A stretch of 64,000 nt of DNA from Clostridia bacterium (GTDB lineage: Bacteria > Bacillota > Clostridia > Oscillospirales > Acutalibacteraceae): assembly GCA_017550625.1 (NCBI GenBank), contig JAFZOL010000025.1, positions 97,679 to 161,678 of the forward strand, given 5' to 3'. Under the pieces are notes generated by a model. It had not been told where the DNA came from and ran no database searches. It saw only the letters and a program-made list of their open reading frames with translations. Shown here piece after piece: positions 29,001 through 37,800 of the stretch; position 1 is the stretch's first letter; the number at the start of each line of letters is the position of its first letter. Position numbers and translations under genes: made by a program.

Positions 29001-30141
29001 CGGCGTGCTGCGCGACGCGGTGATGAAGGACGAAAAAGTGATCGACGGGCCGGGGTGCCTGAAGGACATGCCGGAACTCATGCGCGAAAAGGGCGTGAGC
29101 CGTCCGCTGCTGATCACGGTGCCCTTCGATTTGCCGGGCGTGGAGGCGCTCAAAGACGCCTTCCCGGGCATGCCGGTGTTCACCGACATCGCCGCGGAGC
29201 CGACGGTCGGCGACACCGACCGGGCGCTGGCCGCCTTTATCGCCGGCGGCTGCGACGCCGTTGTGGGCGTGGGCGGCGGCTCGGTGCTCGACGTTTCGAA
29301 GATCACTGCCCTCAGGGCCGCGAACCCCGACCGCCACATCGAAGATATCTGCAAGCTCGATTCCGAATGTCTGCCCGCCGTGCCGCTGTTCGTGGCGCCG
29401 TCCACCGCGGGCACGGGCTCGGAGCGCACGCTGTTCGCCGTGGCGACTGAGGAAGAGAAGAACAAGAAGCGCCCGTTTACGTCGGACAGCTTTTTGCCCG
29501 ACGCGGTGTTTTTGGATCCTGTGCTCACCGAGAGCGTGCCGCCGTTTTCGACCGCATGCACCGGCATCGACGCCCTGTCGCACGCGGTTGAGAGTTATCT
29601 GAGCCTGTTCGCGCCGACCTTCGCGGACGACGCGGAGCACGCGCCCGAGGCCGTGAAGCTCATTTTTGAGAACCTTGAGGCCTGCGTGAAGGAGCCGAAG
29701 AATCTTGCCGCGCGCGCCGCGATGCAGAGAGCCGCCTATCTCGCCGGTATTTCGTTCGGCAGGATCGGCACGGGCTACGTGCACGCGATCGCGCACCGCC
29801 TCGGCGAGTTCTATCACATCCCGCACGGCCTCGCGATCGCCTCGGTGTTCGTGCCGGTGCTCGGACATTCGCGCCCGAACATCGACGACAAGCTCGCCGA
29901 GCTTGCCGAGCGCGCCGGGATCGCCGATTCCGCCGACGGCATGATCGAAGCGATAAAGAATCTCATCGAACGGCTCGGCGTGCGTGCCGACGCGATTCCC
30001 TTCCGCGAGGAAGACCTTTACGAGATCGCGAGAAAGACCGGGGAGGAAGCCAAGCTCGTGGGCTATCCGCGCTATATGACGGACGGCGACGTGCGCGCCC
30101 TTGTGAACGACGTTTTCAGCAAAAAAGAAAAAGAGGAATAA
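26026..30141 (+). CDS. Four-domain fusion: adenylation - thiolation - thioester reductase - iron alcohol dehydrogenase
   Basis: A 1371-residue protein. Residues about 1-510 form an AMP-binding domain: FTSGTTGFPKGVMLTH near 176, NGYGMTECAP near 322, GDVGYLDEDGYLFITGRKKN near 395. A carrier domain follows with phosphopantetheine serine 558 in VGANSLNAVEL. Residues about 615-980 are a Lys2/CAR-type reductase: GATGFLG near 626 and catalytic Tyr778/Lys782 in YIHSKYCAEE. Residues about 988-1371 are an iron-containing alcohol dehydrogenase: GGGSVLDVSK near 1082, DALSHAVESY near 1180, and the metal histidines in HAIAH and IPHG near 1250-1268. The order predicts acid activation, tethering, NAD(P)H reduction to aldehyde and reduction to alcohol in one chain. 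The substrate is unknown; the first domain looks more acyl-CoA-synthetase-like than NRPS-like. The start ATG 26026 has GGAGG. Confidence 0.9.
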   Translation: MPQNNMTEIRNFKHLTDYCAEKWGDVHFMEYKTAAGVEAKTYTDLKAAADSVSLYLERQGLAGAHVALIGGASFKWVAAFMGIVNSGSVAVPLAPAETDEMNTKLIDFSDSVVFIFDEKHRPLFDRVRRDVPSVKTFISIDDTGDDEVLNISDVMADNIGIYKKEPDPDELCAIMFTSGTTGFPKGVMLTHRNFISTGVYVHDSYPTPRMLGVLPYHHAFGLTGNVTKIMVYGRTLCLCDNLQNVFADFQLYKPNGMLAVPQMIKFMMNAGFQFAKSKEGVMTEQEAFKAFFGGAFTTISSGSAPLDRDLNDRYNATGIGVYNGYGMTECAPIVSNNVGEFYKAGSVGKPIPCMQVRIDDGEIQLKGPNVMKGYYKNPEATKEAFTEDGWLKSGDVGYLDEDGYLFITGRKKNLILLDNGENVSAEFLEEKLTREGLVKECVCYGENGAIYAEIYPNKDFAAAKGITDIEGYMPTLLGKVNRKLAMHQQIRGFVLRDRPFERTASQKIKRGLPHGKINKEIVLPAGPFEERVFQATREILGIRELSMSDNVFTVGANSLNAVELAVALGVKPQTVYDFPFLTSLAQQLEKESQQDETRVPGINDLIAETEGKDEITHEVKNVLLTGATGFLGVHILKNLIDAGKTVYCLVRDEKRLTAALKYYFGDFTSERIVPVRGNIEEERLGLFPATYNKLVTEIDTVFHTAANVHHAGDYRELKRTNVTGTENVIAFCEAAGAVLEHTSTVSVHGSATVIERTEKAVFDEHILDIGQHYTDNVYIHSKYCAEEQVLLARKRGLRTNIFRIGNLTWRTTDGKFQRNAADNGFLHRLHAILKLGIYHENFEKYPMDLTAVDECANAYVKLALGGGENRIWHMFNDNFLDVRDLFDRLGRPWKFASTLEAIERMNANTDDRDLQVYMFYMLISGRSAEVKMVNGETKARLEKLGFKWSEPDRGYLTVSADGGPGRCLDFTPTALKKPVRTPHVTPIGKLTLGVLRDAVMKDEKVIDGPGCLKDMPELMREKGVSRPLLITVPFDLPGVEALKDAFPGMPVFTDIAAEPTVGDTDRALAAFIAGGCDAVVGVGGGSVLDVSKITALRAANPDRHIEDICKLDSECLPAVPLFVAPSTAGTGSERTLFAVATEEEKNKKRPFTSDSFLPDAVFLDPVLTESVPPFSTACTGIDALSHAVESYLSLFAPTFADDAEHAPEAVKLIFENLEACVKEPKNLAARAAMQRAAYLAGISFGRIGTGYVHAIAHRLGEFYHIPHGLAIASVFVPVLGHSRPNIDDKLAELAERAGIADSADGMIEAIKNLIERLGVRADAIPFREEDLYEIARKTGEEAKLVGYPRYMTDGDVRALVNDVFSKKEKEE

Positions 30142-30145
30142 GAAT

Positions 30146-31522
30146 ATGAAGATTCGTAGAGTGATTTGCCTGATCATGAGCCTTCTGATGCTGGCGGGCC
30201 TTGCAGCCTGCGGCGACGGCAAGGAAGAAATGCAGACCGACCCCAACCACACGCACGTGCCCGGCGCGCCCGCGACCTGCACCGAACCGCAGGTGTGCCT
30301 CGAATGCGGCGCCGTGCTCGAGCCCGCGAAGGGGCACGTGTCGGCGGACCCCGACTGTGAGAAGCCGCAGATCTGCGCCGTGTGCGGCGTGGAGATCGCG
30401 CCCGCCACCGGCCATACGCCGAGCGGCGAGGTTTCGTGCGTTACGTCGGTGACCTGCACCGTGTGCGGCAAGGTTCTGAACCAAGCGGCGGGGCATTTTC
30501 TGGACGACGACGGCGTGTGCACCGTTTGCGGCCAGCAGATCGGCGGCGACAACAAGCGCTATACCGGCCCCAACGGCCGCGACCTTGCCAAATCCACCTT
30601 CCCGGATTCGGTGATCCCCGAGACCCAGGCCGGCGGGCACTACACCAACGACATCGACGAGTCGTATATCCGCGGCGACATTCTGATCTGCGGCGACTAC
30701 GGCATGGAGTATTATAACCCGTCCCCGAGCGGCCTGCCGGACTACGCCGCGGCGATCAAGGCGTTCGCCGAGAAATACCCGGAAGTGAACGTCACGAGCG
30801 TGCTGATCCCGAAATGCTGCACGTTTGAGCCGCCGAAGGACGCGCGCGACCCCTATGAGAACACGAAGGCGTTCATCGAGAACACCTACGCTGCCATGGG
30901 AGAAAACGTGAAGAAGGCGGACGTGTTCGGCCAGATGGACGCGCACGACGGCGAATACATGTTCTACCGCACCGACCACCACTGGACGAGCCTCGGCGCG
31001 TATTACGCGAGCGTTGCCTATTGCGAGGCAAACGGCATCACCCCCTACGCCCTCGACAGCTACGAGACCGTGGTGAAGACCGACTTCATCGGGACGCTCT
31101 ATTCGTTCTCGGGCGGCGCAGGCGCCCTGACGCGCAACCCCGACTACACGGTGGGCCATTATCCGCACACCGGCTACACGATGAGCTGCTACGCGGGCTA
31201 TTGGTACGGCGCGACCGCGATCAACCCGAACTATAACAACTACGCGAACGTCTTCATCGACGGCGACGTGCCGCTCGAGGTGTTCGAGACCGACGTGAAG
31301 AACGGCAAGGCGCTGATCCTCTTCAAGGAATCTTACGGCAACGCCTTCGTGCCCTATATGCTCGACTATTACGAGCGCGTCGTGGTGGTGGATATCCGCG
31401 AGACCACCGACAGCGTGGCGACCCTCATCGAGCGCTACGGCATCACCGACGCCGCGATCGTGAACAACATCGCCGCCGCCACCAGCTTCATCGGCAAGGT
31501 GCGCGACAAGATCCTTTCCTGA
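30146..31522 (+). CDS. DHHW-family lipoprotein with Cys-rich repeats
   Basis: A 458-residue lipoprotein: signal peptide with lipobox LAAC near residue 21, then four short repeats of the form C-x2-CG-x4-A-x-GH between about 35 and 130. Each repeat has paired cysteines and a histidine and could bind zinc. The C-terminal 300 residues contain the DHHW-type hallmark TDHHWTSLGAYYA, typical of AlgJ/AlgX-like SGNH-fold proteins linked to surface glycan O-acetylation. The later FKESYGNAFVPYML segment matches the family's Ser-containing block. It begins 4 bases after the fusion enzyme's stop, so it is in the same operon. Its link to the alcohol product is unexplained. Confidence 0.82.
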   Translation: MKIRRVICLIMSLLMLAGLAACGDGKEEMQTDPNHTHVPGAPATCTEPQVCLECGAVLEPAKGHVSADPDCEKPQICAVCGVEIAPATGHTPSGEVSCVTSVTCTVCGKVLNQAAGHFLDDDGVCTVCGQQIGGDNKRYTGPNGRDLAKSTFPDSVIPETQAGGHYTNDIDESYIRGDILICGDYGMEYYNPSPSGLPDYAAAIKAFAEKYPEVNVTSVLIPKCCTFEPPKDARDPYENTKAFIENTYAAMGENVKKADVFGQMDAHDGEYMFYRTDHHWTSLGAYYASVAYCEANGITPYALDSYETVVKTDFIGTLYSFSGGAGALTRNPDYTVGHYPHTGYTMSCYAGYWYGATAINPNYNNYANVFIDGDVPLEVFETDVKNGKALILFKESYGNAFVPYMLDYYERVVVVDIRETTDSVATLIERYGITDAAIVNNIAAATSFIGKVRDKILS

Positions 31523-31540
31523 CCGCAATACAACAAAACG

Positions 31541-31570
31541 CCGCCTCCGGAAAACCGGAGGCGGTTCTTT
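31541..31570. terminator. Bidirectional terminator between DHHW and GH127 genes
   Basis: A perfect 10-bp G+C-rich stem with an AAAA loop (31541-31564) has T-rich flanks on both strands, between the convergent DHHW and GH127 genes. Confidence 0.75.
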
Positions 31571-31583
31571 TATGGGTTTGTTG

Positions 31584-33410
31584 TCAGCGATATCGGAACC
31601 ACACGCGCATGTCGCTTGCGCCGCGGTTGGCGAAGGCGTAATACGGGATGAGGCGCACGGCCACCGTTTTCTGCTTTTCGTCGCGCTTCAGCGGAAGATA
31701 CAGGGCGCGCACGTCGTTTTCGTCATGCGCGAAGGCCTTCAGCGTGATCTCGGGCGCGCCGAAATAGTCGGCGTAGACGGCGTCGGGCTCGCACTTCGTG
31801 TCGAGCGCGAGATCCCAGAGCATGGCGGCGTTATCCTTGCCCTCGGCGCAGTAGACAAGCGGGCCGTAGGCGACGGCGACCTTGCCCGCCGTGTGGCGCA
31901 CGCGCGGGTCTGCCGTGACGAAGCGGACCTTCATCTCGAACGAGAGTTCGAGCTCGACGACGTCGGAGGTGAGCGCCACGGCGGCGTAGCCGCGCTTCAT
32001 CTCGTAGGGGGCGTTCAGCGTGAACCGCTCGCACCAGCCGGGGATGCGCAGATACAGGGTCTTGCCTTTACCGCCGGCGACGTTCAGGTGAACGAGCCCC
32101 GACGAAGGATAGGCGGTCTCGAGCGTGATGAGGGCGCCGTTGACGACGGCCTCGCCGTCGATATACTGGTGGAGGAAGATGCGCTCGTCGTCGTAAGAAA
32201 CCATGTAGTCGCCGATCGACGCGATGAAGCGCGTGAGGTTCGGCGGGCAGCACGAGCAGTCGAACACCTCTTTGCGCTCGGTGATCGGCAGGCGGTCGTC
32301 GCCCCGGACGGAGACGTGGCGGCCGTGGTCCGAAAGGTTGATCTCAAGCGGGTTCTCATAGAAGAAGCTCTTGCCGTCGAGCGACACGCCCGAGAGGATG
32401 CCGTTATACATTTCGGTCTCGACGAGGTCGGCGTATTTGGAGTCGGGGTCGAGATCCTTCATGCGGTTGGCAAACATCGCCGCGGCGATCGAGGCGCAGG
32501 TCTCGGCGTAGGCGGTGTCGTTCGGCAGGTCGTAGGCCACGGTGAACGCCTCGCCCATGTGTGACGAGCCCATGCCGCCGGTCACGTAGGCCTTTTTAAG
32601 CGCCATGTCGTCGAAGAGCGCCTTGCACGCTTCGAACATCTCTTCGTCGTTTTCGGCCGCCGCCTCGTCCGCCATGCCGCTGTAAAGGTAATTGGCGCGC
32701 ACCGAGTGGCCCTCGGCGGTGTGCTGCCGCCGCACGGGCAGGTGGCTCTGATAATATTTGTCGTTGCACCAGTGGTCGGCGGGCAGCGTGTCCTCGTGCC
32801 GGTGGTCGAGGAAGAACTTCGCGAGCTTCGTATACTTTTCGTCAGGCTTTACGGCGTTGAGCTTATAGAGCGCGAGCTCGATCTCTTCGTGCCCGGGGGT
32901 CCTGAAGCCCGTGTCGCCCCTGACGCAGAAGCGGTCGATCACATAATCGATATAGCGGTCGAGGACGATGATAAGTTTGTCACTGCCGGTGGCCTCGAAG
33001 ATCGCTACGGCTGCCTCGATGAGGTGGCCGAGGCAGTAGAGCTCGTGATGGTCACGGTTTTTGAAGCGGTTGTCGGGCTCGATGACGGTGTGATAGATGT
33101 TATAGTAGCCGTTCGGGTCCTGATGGGCCTCGATCTTGTCAACGGCGGAGTCGAGTTCAGCCTGGAGCGCCTCGTCGGGCGTTTTGGCGACGATGTAAGC
33201 GGCGCTCTCGAGCCATTTGGCGACGTCGGAATCCCAGAAGAAATGGAGGCCCGGCACGTTTTCGAAATCGAGGGCGGCGAAGCGGCCCGTATCCTCAAAG
33301 CGGTCGCGCACCGCCCAGATCGTGGCCTCGCGGTTGAGTTTCTGCCTGTTCGCCCAAAAACCGCCGCAGACTTCCACGGCGGTAAAGGGCAGTTTTTTCA
33401 AGTGTTCCAT
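31584..33410 (-). CDS. GH127-family glycoside hydrolase (beta-L-arabinofuranosidase type)
   Basis: A 608-residue cytoplasmic enzyme without signal peptide, typical length for GH127. It has the family opening (VEVCGGFWANRQKLNREATI), HELYCLGHLIEAAVA near residue 120, HSVRANYLYSGMAD near 235 and the metal/nucleophile cysteine block CSCCPPNLTRF near 384. A Glu-containing VETEMYNGILSG near 331 is also present. In HypBA1 a zinc-coordinated cysteine is the nucleophile releasing L-arabinose from short arabino-oligosaccharides; the cysteines here fit that. It forms an operon with a HAD phosphatase and a lipoprotein, 10 bp after the HAD gene. Confidence 0.92.
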   Translation of the reverse strand: MEHLKKLPFTAVEVCGGFWANRQKLNREATIWAVRDRFEDTGRFAALDFENVPGLHFFWDSDVAKWLESAAYIVAKTPDEALQAELDSAVDKIEAHQDPNGYYNIYHTVIEPDNRFKNRDHHELYCLGHLIEAAVAIFEATGSDKLIIVLDRYIDYVIDRFCVRGDTGFRTPGHEEIELALYKLNAVKPDEKYTKLAKFFLDHRHEDTLPADHWCNDKYYQSHLPVRRQHTAEGHSVRANYLYSGMADEAAAENDEEMFEACKALFDDMALKKAYVTGGMGSSHMGEAFTVAYDLPNDTAYAETCASIAAAMFANRMKDLDPDSKYADLVETEMYNGILSGVSLDGKSFFYENPLEINLSDHGRHVSVRGDDRLPITERKEVFDCSCCPPNLTRFIASIGDYMVSYDDERIFLHQYIDGEAVVNGALITLETAYPSSGLVHLNVAGGKGKTLYLRIPGWCERFTLNAPYEMKRGYAAVALTSDVVELELSFEMKVRFVTADPRVRHTAGKVAVAYGPLVYCAEGKDNAAMLWDLALDTKCEPDAVYADYFGAPEITLKAFAHDENDVRALYLPLKRDEKQKTVAVRLIPYYAFANRGASDMRVWFRYR

Positions 33411-33420
33411 TCGCTTCTCC

Positions 33421-33990
33421 TTACTTGATCTGCCTGATCTTCCTGCCCTTCACTTCGAAGGCGTGGTCCGCCATTTCGATGAGCGGGGCGTCGTTTTTCA
33501 CGGAGTCGGTGTAGAAATTATCGATATGCGCGTCGGGGTACGCCTCGAGGAAGGCCGGGATCTTGCGGCTGCGCATGCAAAGGCGGCTGATCTTGCCCGT
33601 TTTCGGGTCCATGATGCTGCCGACGCAGTGGCGGATGCCGAGCCGCCGGCAGATCTCTTCCATCGTGCATTCGGGGGACGCGGTGACGATGATATCGTCC
33701 TCTTTCTGGATCTCCTTATAGAAGGGCTTGATGCGGTGCATGTGCCCGTCCCAGAATTGCACGACGTCGGCCTCGAAATCCTCGATGTTCTTGAAATAAT
33801 CCTCAACGAAGGGGGCGTAGGTCTCGATCGCCTGCTCCACGGTCACGCGCCCGCGTTTATACTTATAAAGCGCGTAGAAGACCTTGGGGATGTATTTGAC
33901 GAGATAGGGCGTTTTTTTCAGATAAAAGAAGAAGAAGTCAAGGATGCTTTCGCCGTCGTAGATCGTGTTGTCGAAGTCGTAGACGTTCAT
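33421..33990 (-). CDS. HAD-superfamily subclass IB phosphatase
   Basis: A 189-residue HAD phosphatase with motif I YDFDNTIYDGES (Asp5 and Asp7), motif II in DIIVTASPEC near residue 97, and a Lys and motif III region near 155-175 (TDSVKNDAPLIEMAD). IB members dephosphorylate small phosphomonoesters such as phosphoserine, or lipid head groups. A helical hydrophobic stretch (residues about 20-45) could touch the membrane. It starts one base after the lipoprotein gene ends. Confidence 0.88.
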   Translation of the reverse strand: MNVYDFDNTIYDGESILDFFFFYLKKTPYLVKYIPKVFYALYKYKRGRVTVEQAIETYAPFVEDYFKNIEDFEADVVQFWDGHMHRIKPFYKEIQKEDDIIVTASPECTMEEICRRLGIRHCVGSIMDPKTGKISRLCMRSRKIPAFLEAYPDAHIDNFYTDSVKNDAPLIEMADHAFEVKGRKIRQIK

Positions 33991-33991
33991 C

Positions 33992-34744
33992 TTATGCCTC
34001 CGTGAAGTCGTAGTCGTCGGGGTCCACGTCGAAGCGGGAGGCGGTGACGGAGCCGGTCTCGAACAGCACGAGCTCCCACGACGTGTCGAGGGCGTCGTTT
34101 TTGTCGTAGGATTCGCACTTCGCGGCGAAGCCGAATTCGGCGTCGATCCAAATGTACACGGTGGCGGTGACTGCCCCGTCCTGATACGCGCGCTGGATAT
34201 ACTTTTTGCACGTGCGGCCCGCGACGGTCTCGTTTTCCATATAGAGGACGTTCGACAGCGACGGCAGGGACGCGTCCACGGCCGAGAGCTTCATAAACGT
34301 GGATGAGATATCGTCGGCGGACTTGCCTTCCATCACCGCGCGGGTGTAGGCGTCCTCATCCGGCACGCCGGTGTAGGAGATGAGGTCGCCGCCGTCTTCC
34401 ACGTAATAGAAGAAGCTGCCGTTGGCGGGATATTTGGCCTCGAACGCGCTGTCGGTCTTGATCTCGCGGATGCGCACGGTATCGTTGCCGAGCTCTTTAT
34501 TATAATAAAGGTACTCGGCGAAGAAGTTCTGCTGCCACGAGGCGTCCACCGTGAACGGCTCGTTCGCGGGGACGGGCACCGACGGCTCCGTCACGGAAAC
34601 GGGATCGGTGGTCCTGTCGCCCGACTCGTAGGAATAGCCCTCGGGCACGGGGGTGGGGTTCTTATCGTCCCCGCAGCCCGCGAAAAGGCAGAGAAGGACG
34701 GACAAAACCAGAACGGCGGCCGTGAGAGCCCGGAAACTGCGCAT
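33992..34744 (-). CDS. Putative lipoprotein of unknown function
   Basis: A 250-residue secreted lipoprotein: signal peptide with lipobox FAGC ending near residue 24, a Thr/Pro/Ser-rich linker to about 60, then a beta-rich domain. Recognisable phrases such as TVAGRTCKKYIQRA and VYIWIDAEFGFAAKCES resemble LolA/DUF4412-like clostridial lipoproteins, but no function follows from this. It is the first gene of an operon with HAD and GH127. Confidence 0.75.
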   Translation of the reverse strand: MRSFRALTAAVLVLSVLLCLFAGCGDDKNPTPVPEGYSYESGDRTTDPVSVTEPSVPVPANEPFTVDASWQQNFFAEYLYYNKELGNDTVRIREIKTDSAFEAKYPANGSFFYYVEDGGDLISYTGVPDEDAYTRAVMEGKSADDISSTFMKLSAVDASLPSLSNVLYMENETVAGRTCKKYIQRAYQDGAVTATVYIWIDAEFGFAAKCESYDKNDALDTSWELVLFETGSVTASRFDVDPDDYDFTEA

Positions 34745-34776
34745 AACATCGACTCCTTTGATGGGTATCTAATGAA

Positions 34777-34805
34777 ACTATAAAATAAAAAAGCGGTTTT
34801 GTCAA
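34777..34805 (-). promoter_or_regulatory. Promoter of the lipoprotein-HAD-GH127 operon
   Basis: Perfect TTGACA (34800-34805) and TATAGT (34777-34782) are spaced 17 bp apart on the - strand. Confidence 0.85.
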
Positions 34806-34822
34806 TAAAAACAATTTTCATC

Positions 34823-34851
34823 TTGTGTAAAATATAATAGTATGGTAAAAT
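34823..34851 (+). promoter_or_regulatory. Promoter of the GH2-GH78 operon
   Basis: TTGTGT (34823-34828) and TAAAAT (34846-34851) have a 17-bp spacer. They stand back to back with the stronger lipoprotein promoter, with only 17 bp between the two -35 boxes. Confidence 0.6.
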
Positions 34852-34882
34852 AAACATAAACCAACAAGAAAGGCGGCTAAGC

Positions 34883-37800
34883 ATGAATTATAAGATCAAC
34901 AAGACCCTGCACGGCACCTTTACCGTTTTCGAAAAGAACAAACTCGCGCCGCGCGCTTACGCGGTGCCCTACGCGAGCGAAAAGACGCTCAAAAAGACGC
35001 CCCTTGAGAAGGAGCGGTATTCGTCCGACATGGTCGATCTGCTTTCTGGCACGTGGGATTTCAAGCTTTATAAGTCCATCCACGACCTGCCCGACAAGCT
35101 CGACAGCCTGAAGGTGAAGTTCAAGTCCATCAAAGTGCCCGCCGACTGGCAGCGCGAGGGCTTTCTGCCGCCCGTGTATCTCAACACGAGATACGAGTTC
35201 AAGAACATGGAGCCCGAAGTGCCCGCCGACATGCCCGTGGGCGTTTACAGGCGCTTCTTCGACGTGGACGACCTTGAAAAGACCTATATCGTGTCGTTCC
35301 TCGGCGTGTCGAACAACCTGTCGCTCTATGTGAACGGCAAGTTCGTGGGCTATTCCGAGGGCAGCCACAACACCGCCGAGTTCGACGTGTCGCCGTATCT
35401 GAGCCTCGGGAAGAACGAGCTCATCCTCGTGTCGTTCCGCTGGTGCAACGGCACCTTCCTCGAGTGCCAGGACATGTTCCGCGACAACGGCATCTTCCGC
35501 GACGTGCTGCTCTACCGCTACGACAAGGCGTACATTTGGGACTTTGAAGCCCTGCCCGAAAAGACCGGCGAAAAATACGCCCTCAACGTGAAGATTTGGC
35601 CGCAGGGCGACTTCGCCGGCAAAAAGGTGAGCGCGAAGCTCGTTGACGCCAAGGGCAAGACCGTGGCCGAGGCAATTGCCGACGCAGCGGAGCTCACGGA
35701 GATCCGCTTTGAGGACCTCGACGTGAAGGAGTGGAACCCCGAGCTGCCGACAACGTATACCCTCTATCTGACGCTTGAGGCGGGCAAGAAGAGCATGACC
35801 GTGAGGACGCTGACCGGCTTCAAGACGATCGAAATCAAAGACGCCGTGTTCTATTTCAACGGGCAGCCCGTGAAGTTCAAGGGCGTGAACCATCACGATA
35901 CCACGCTCATGAACGGCTTCGCGATGACGCACGAGGACCTCATCAAGGATATCAAACTGATGAAGAGCCTCAACGTGAACGCCGTGCGCACCTCGCACTA
36001 TCCGCCCGACCCGTTCTTCCTCACGCTGTGTGACCTTTACGGCCTTTACGTGGTGGACGAGGCCGACATCGAGACCCACGGCTGCTGGGAGTTCGGCGAC
36101 GTGAGCTACATCTCGAAGCAGGCCAAATGGGTCAAGCACTATCTCGACCGCGTAAGGCGCATGTATTACCGCGACCGCAGCCACGTTTCGGTGACCATGT
36201 GGTCGCTCGGCAACGAATCGGGCGGCTACAAATGCCACGACGCCTGCTATAAATGGCTCAAGGAGACCGGCACACAGAATCCCGTCCACTACGAGGGCGT
36301 GGTGAACACCGCGCGCATGCACTACGACGTTATAAGCGAGATGTATACCTCCACCGAGCAGATCGAGCAGATGATGAAGGGCAAGCGCGTGCGCGAGCTG
36401 GACGGCAGGAAATGGGTGTGCAAGGAGTATTCGAAGTTCCCGTTCTTCCTTTGCGAATACGCGCACGCCATGGGCGTGGGCCCCGGCAACCTTGAGGAAT
36501 ACTGGGACCTCATCTACGACTGGGACATTTCGATGGGCGGCTGCATCTGGGAATGGGCCGACCACACCGTGTATCACGAGAACGGCAAATACCGCTATAC
36601 CTACGGCGGCGACCACGGCGAGAAGGAGCACGACGGCAACTTCTGCGTGGACGGCCTGATGTTCGCCGACCGGCGGCTTCACACCGGCGCGAAGGAGATG
36701 AAGGCCGTTTACCGTCCGCTGCGCGCCTCGGTTTCGGGCAATAAGCTCTATTGCATCGAGAACACCAACCGCTTCCGCGCGTCGGACTATATCGGCATCC
36801 GCTGGATATTGAAAGAGAACGGCATCGAGACGGATGCGGGCACGCTGAAAACGAACATCCCGCCCATGGGCGCGGAGTGCTTTGAGATCCGCCACAAGGA
36901 TTTCGACCCCGACAAGGACGCCCATCTCAACTTCATGTATACCGACCTTGAGACGGGCGAAGAGATCGCTTCGGAGCAGCTCACGCTCAACGACGTGCCC
37001 TATGAATACGACATCGAGATCGGGCAGAAGATCGGCCTTTCGCGCGATGCGGATACACTGCGCGTGACGACCGAAAACGGCGAGCTGACGTTCGATATGC
37101 TGACCGGTGAGCTTACGTCTTACGTTGTGAACGGCGCCGAGCTGCTCGCGGAGACGCCCGCCCTCAACAGGGGCTTCCACGCGAACCTTTACCGCGCGCT
37201 CATTGACAACGACGCCGCCAACCGCGACAAATGGAAGGCCGCCGGGCTCAACAGCCTGAAGCCGGAGCTGACGGACATCGCCTGCGGGCTCTCGCCCGAC
37301 GGCGTGTACGTGGCCACTTCGCTCACCCTGCGCGCGGGGCGCAAAAAGGCCTATACCCTGTTCATCAATTATAACATCACTTCCCTCTCCGCCGTTGAGG
37401 TGACCGCCTCGTTCGTGCCGCTGGAGGACGCCGTGGTGGATACGCCGCGCTACGGCCTGACGATCGAGCTTTCGCGCGCCCTCGACTACGTGAGCTATTA
37501 CGGCAGGGGCGAAGCCGAGAACATGCCCGACTTCAAGGCGCAGGCGCTTATCGGCATCTATTCGGACCGCGTGGAGAACATGCGCGAGAAATACGTGTTC
37601 CCGCAGGAGAGCGGCATGCACTGCGACACGAAATGGCTGAAACTCGACAACGGCAAGGGCGTTTCGCTCAAATTCTACGCCGAGACCTCGTTCAACTTCA
37701 GCGTGAAGCACTTCACGCAGGAGGCGCTGGACGCCGCGCGGCACGAAGAGGACCTGAAAGACATGAACATCACCCTGCTGTCGCTCGACGCCGCCACCCG

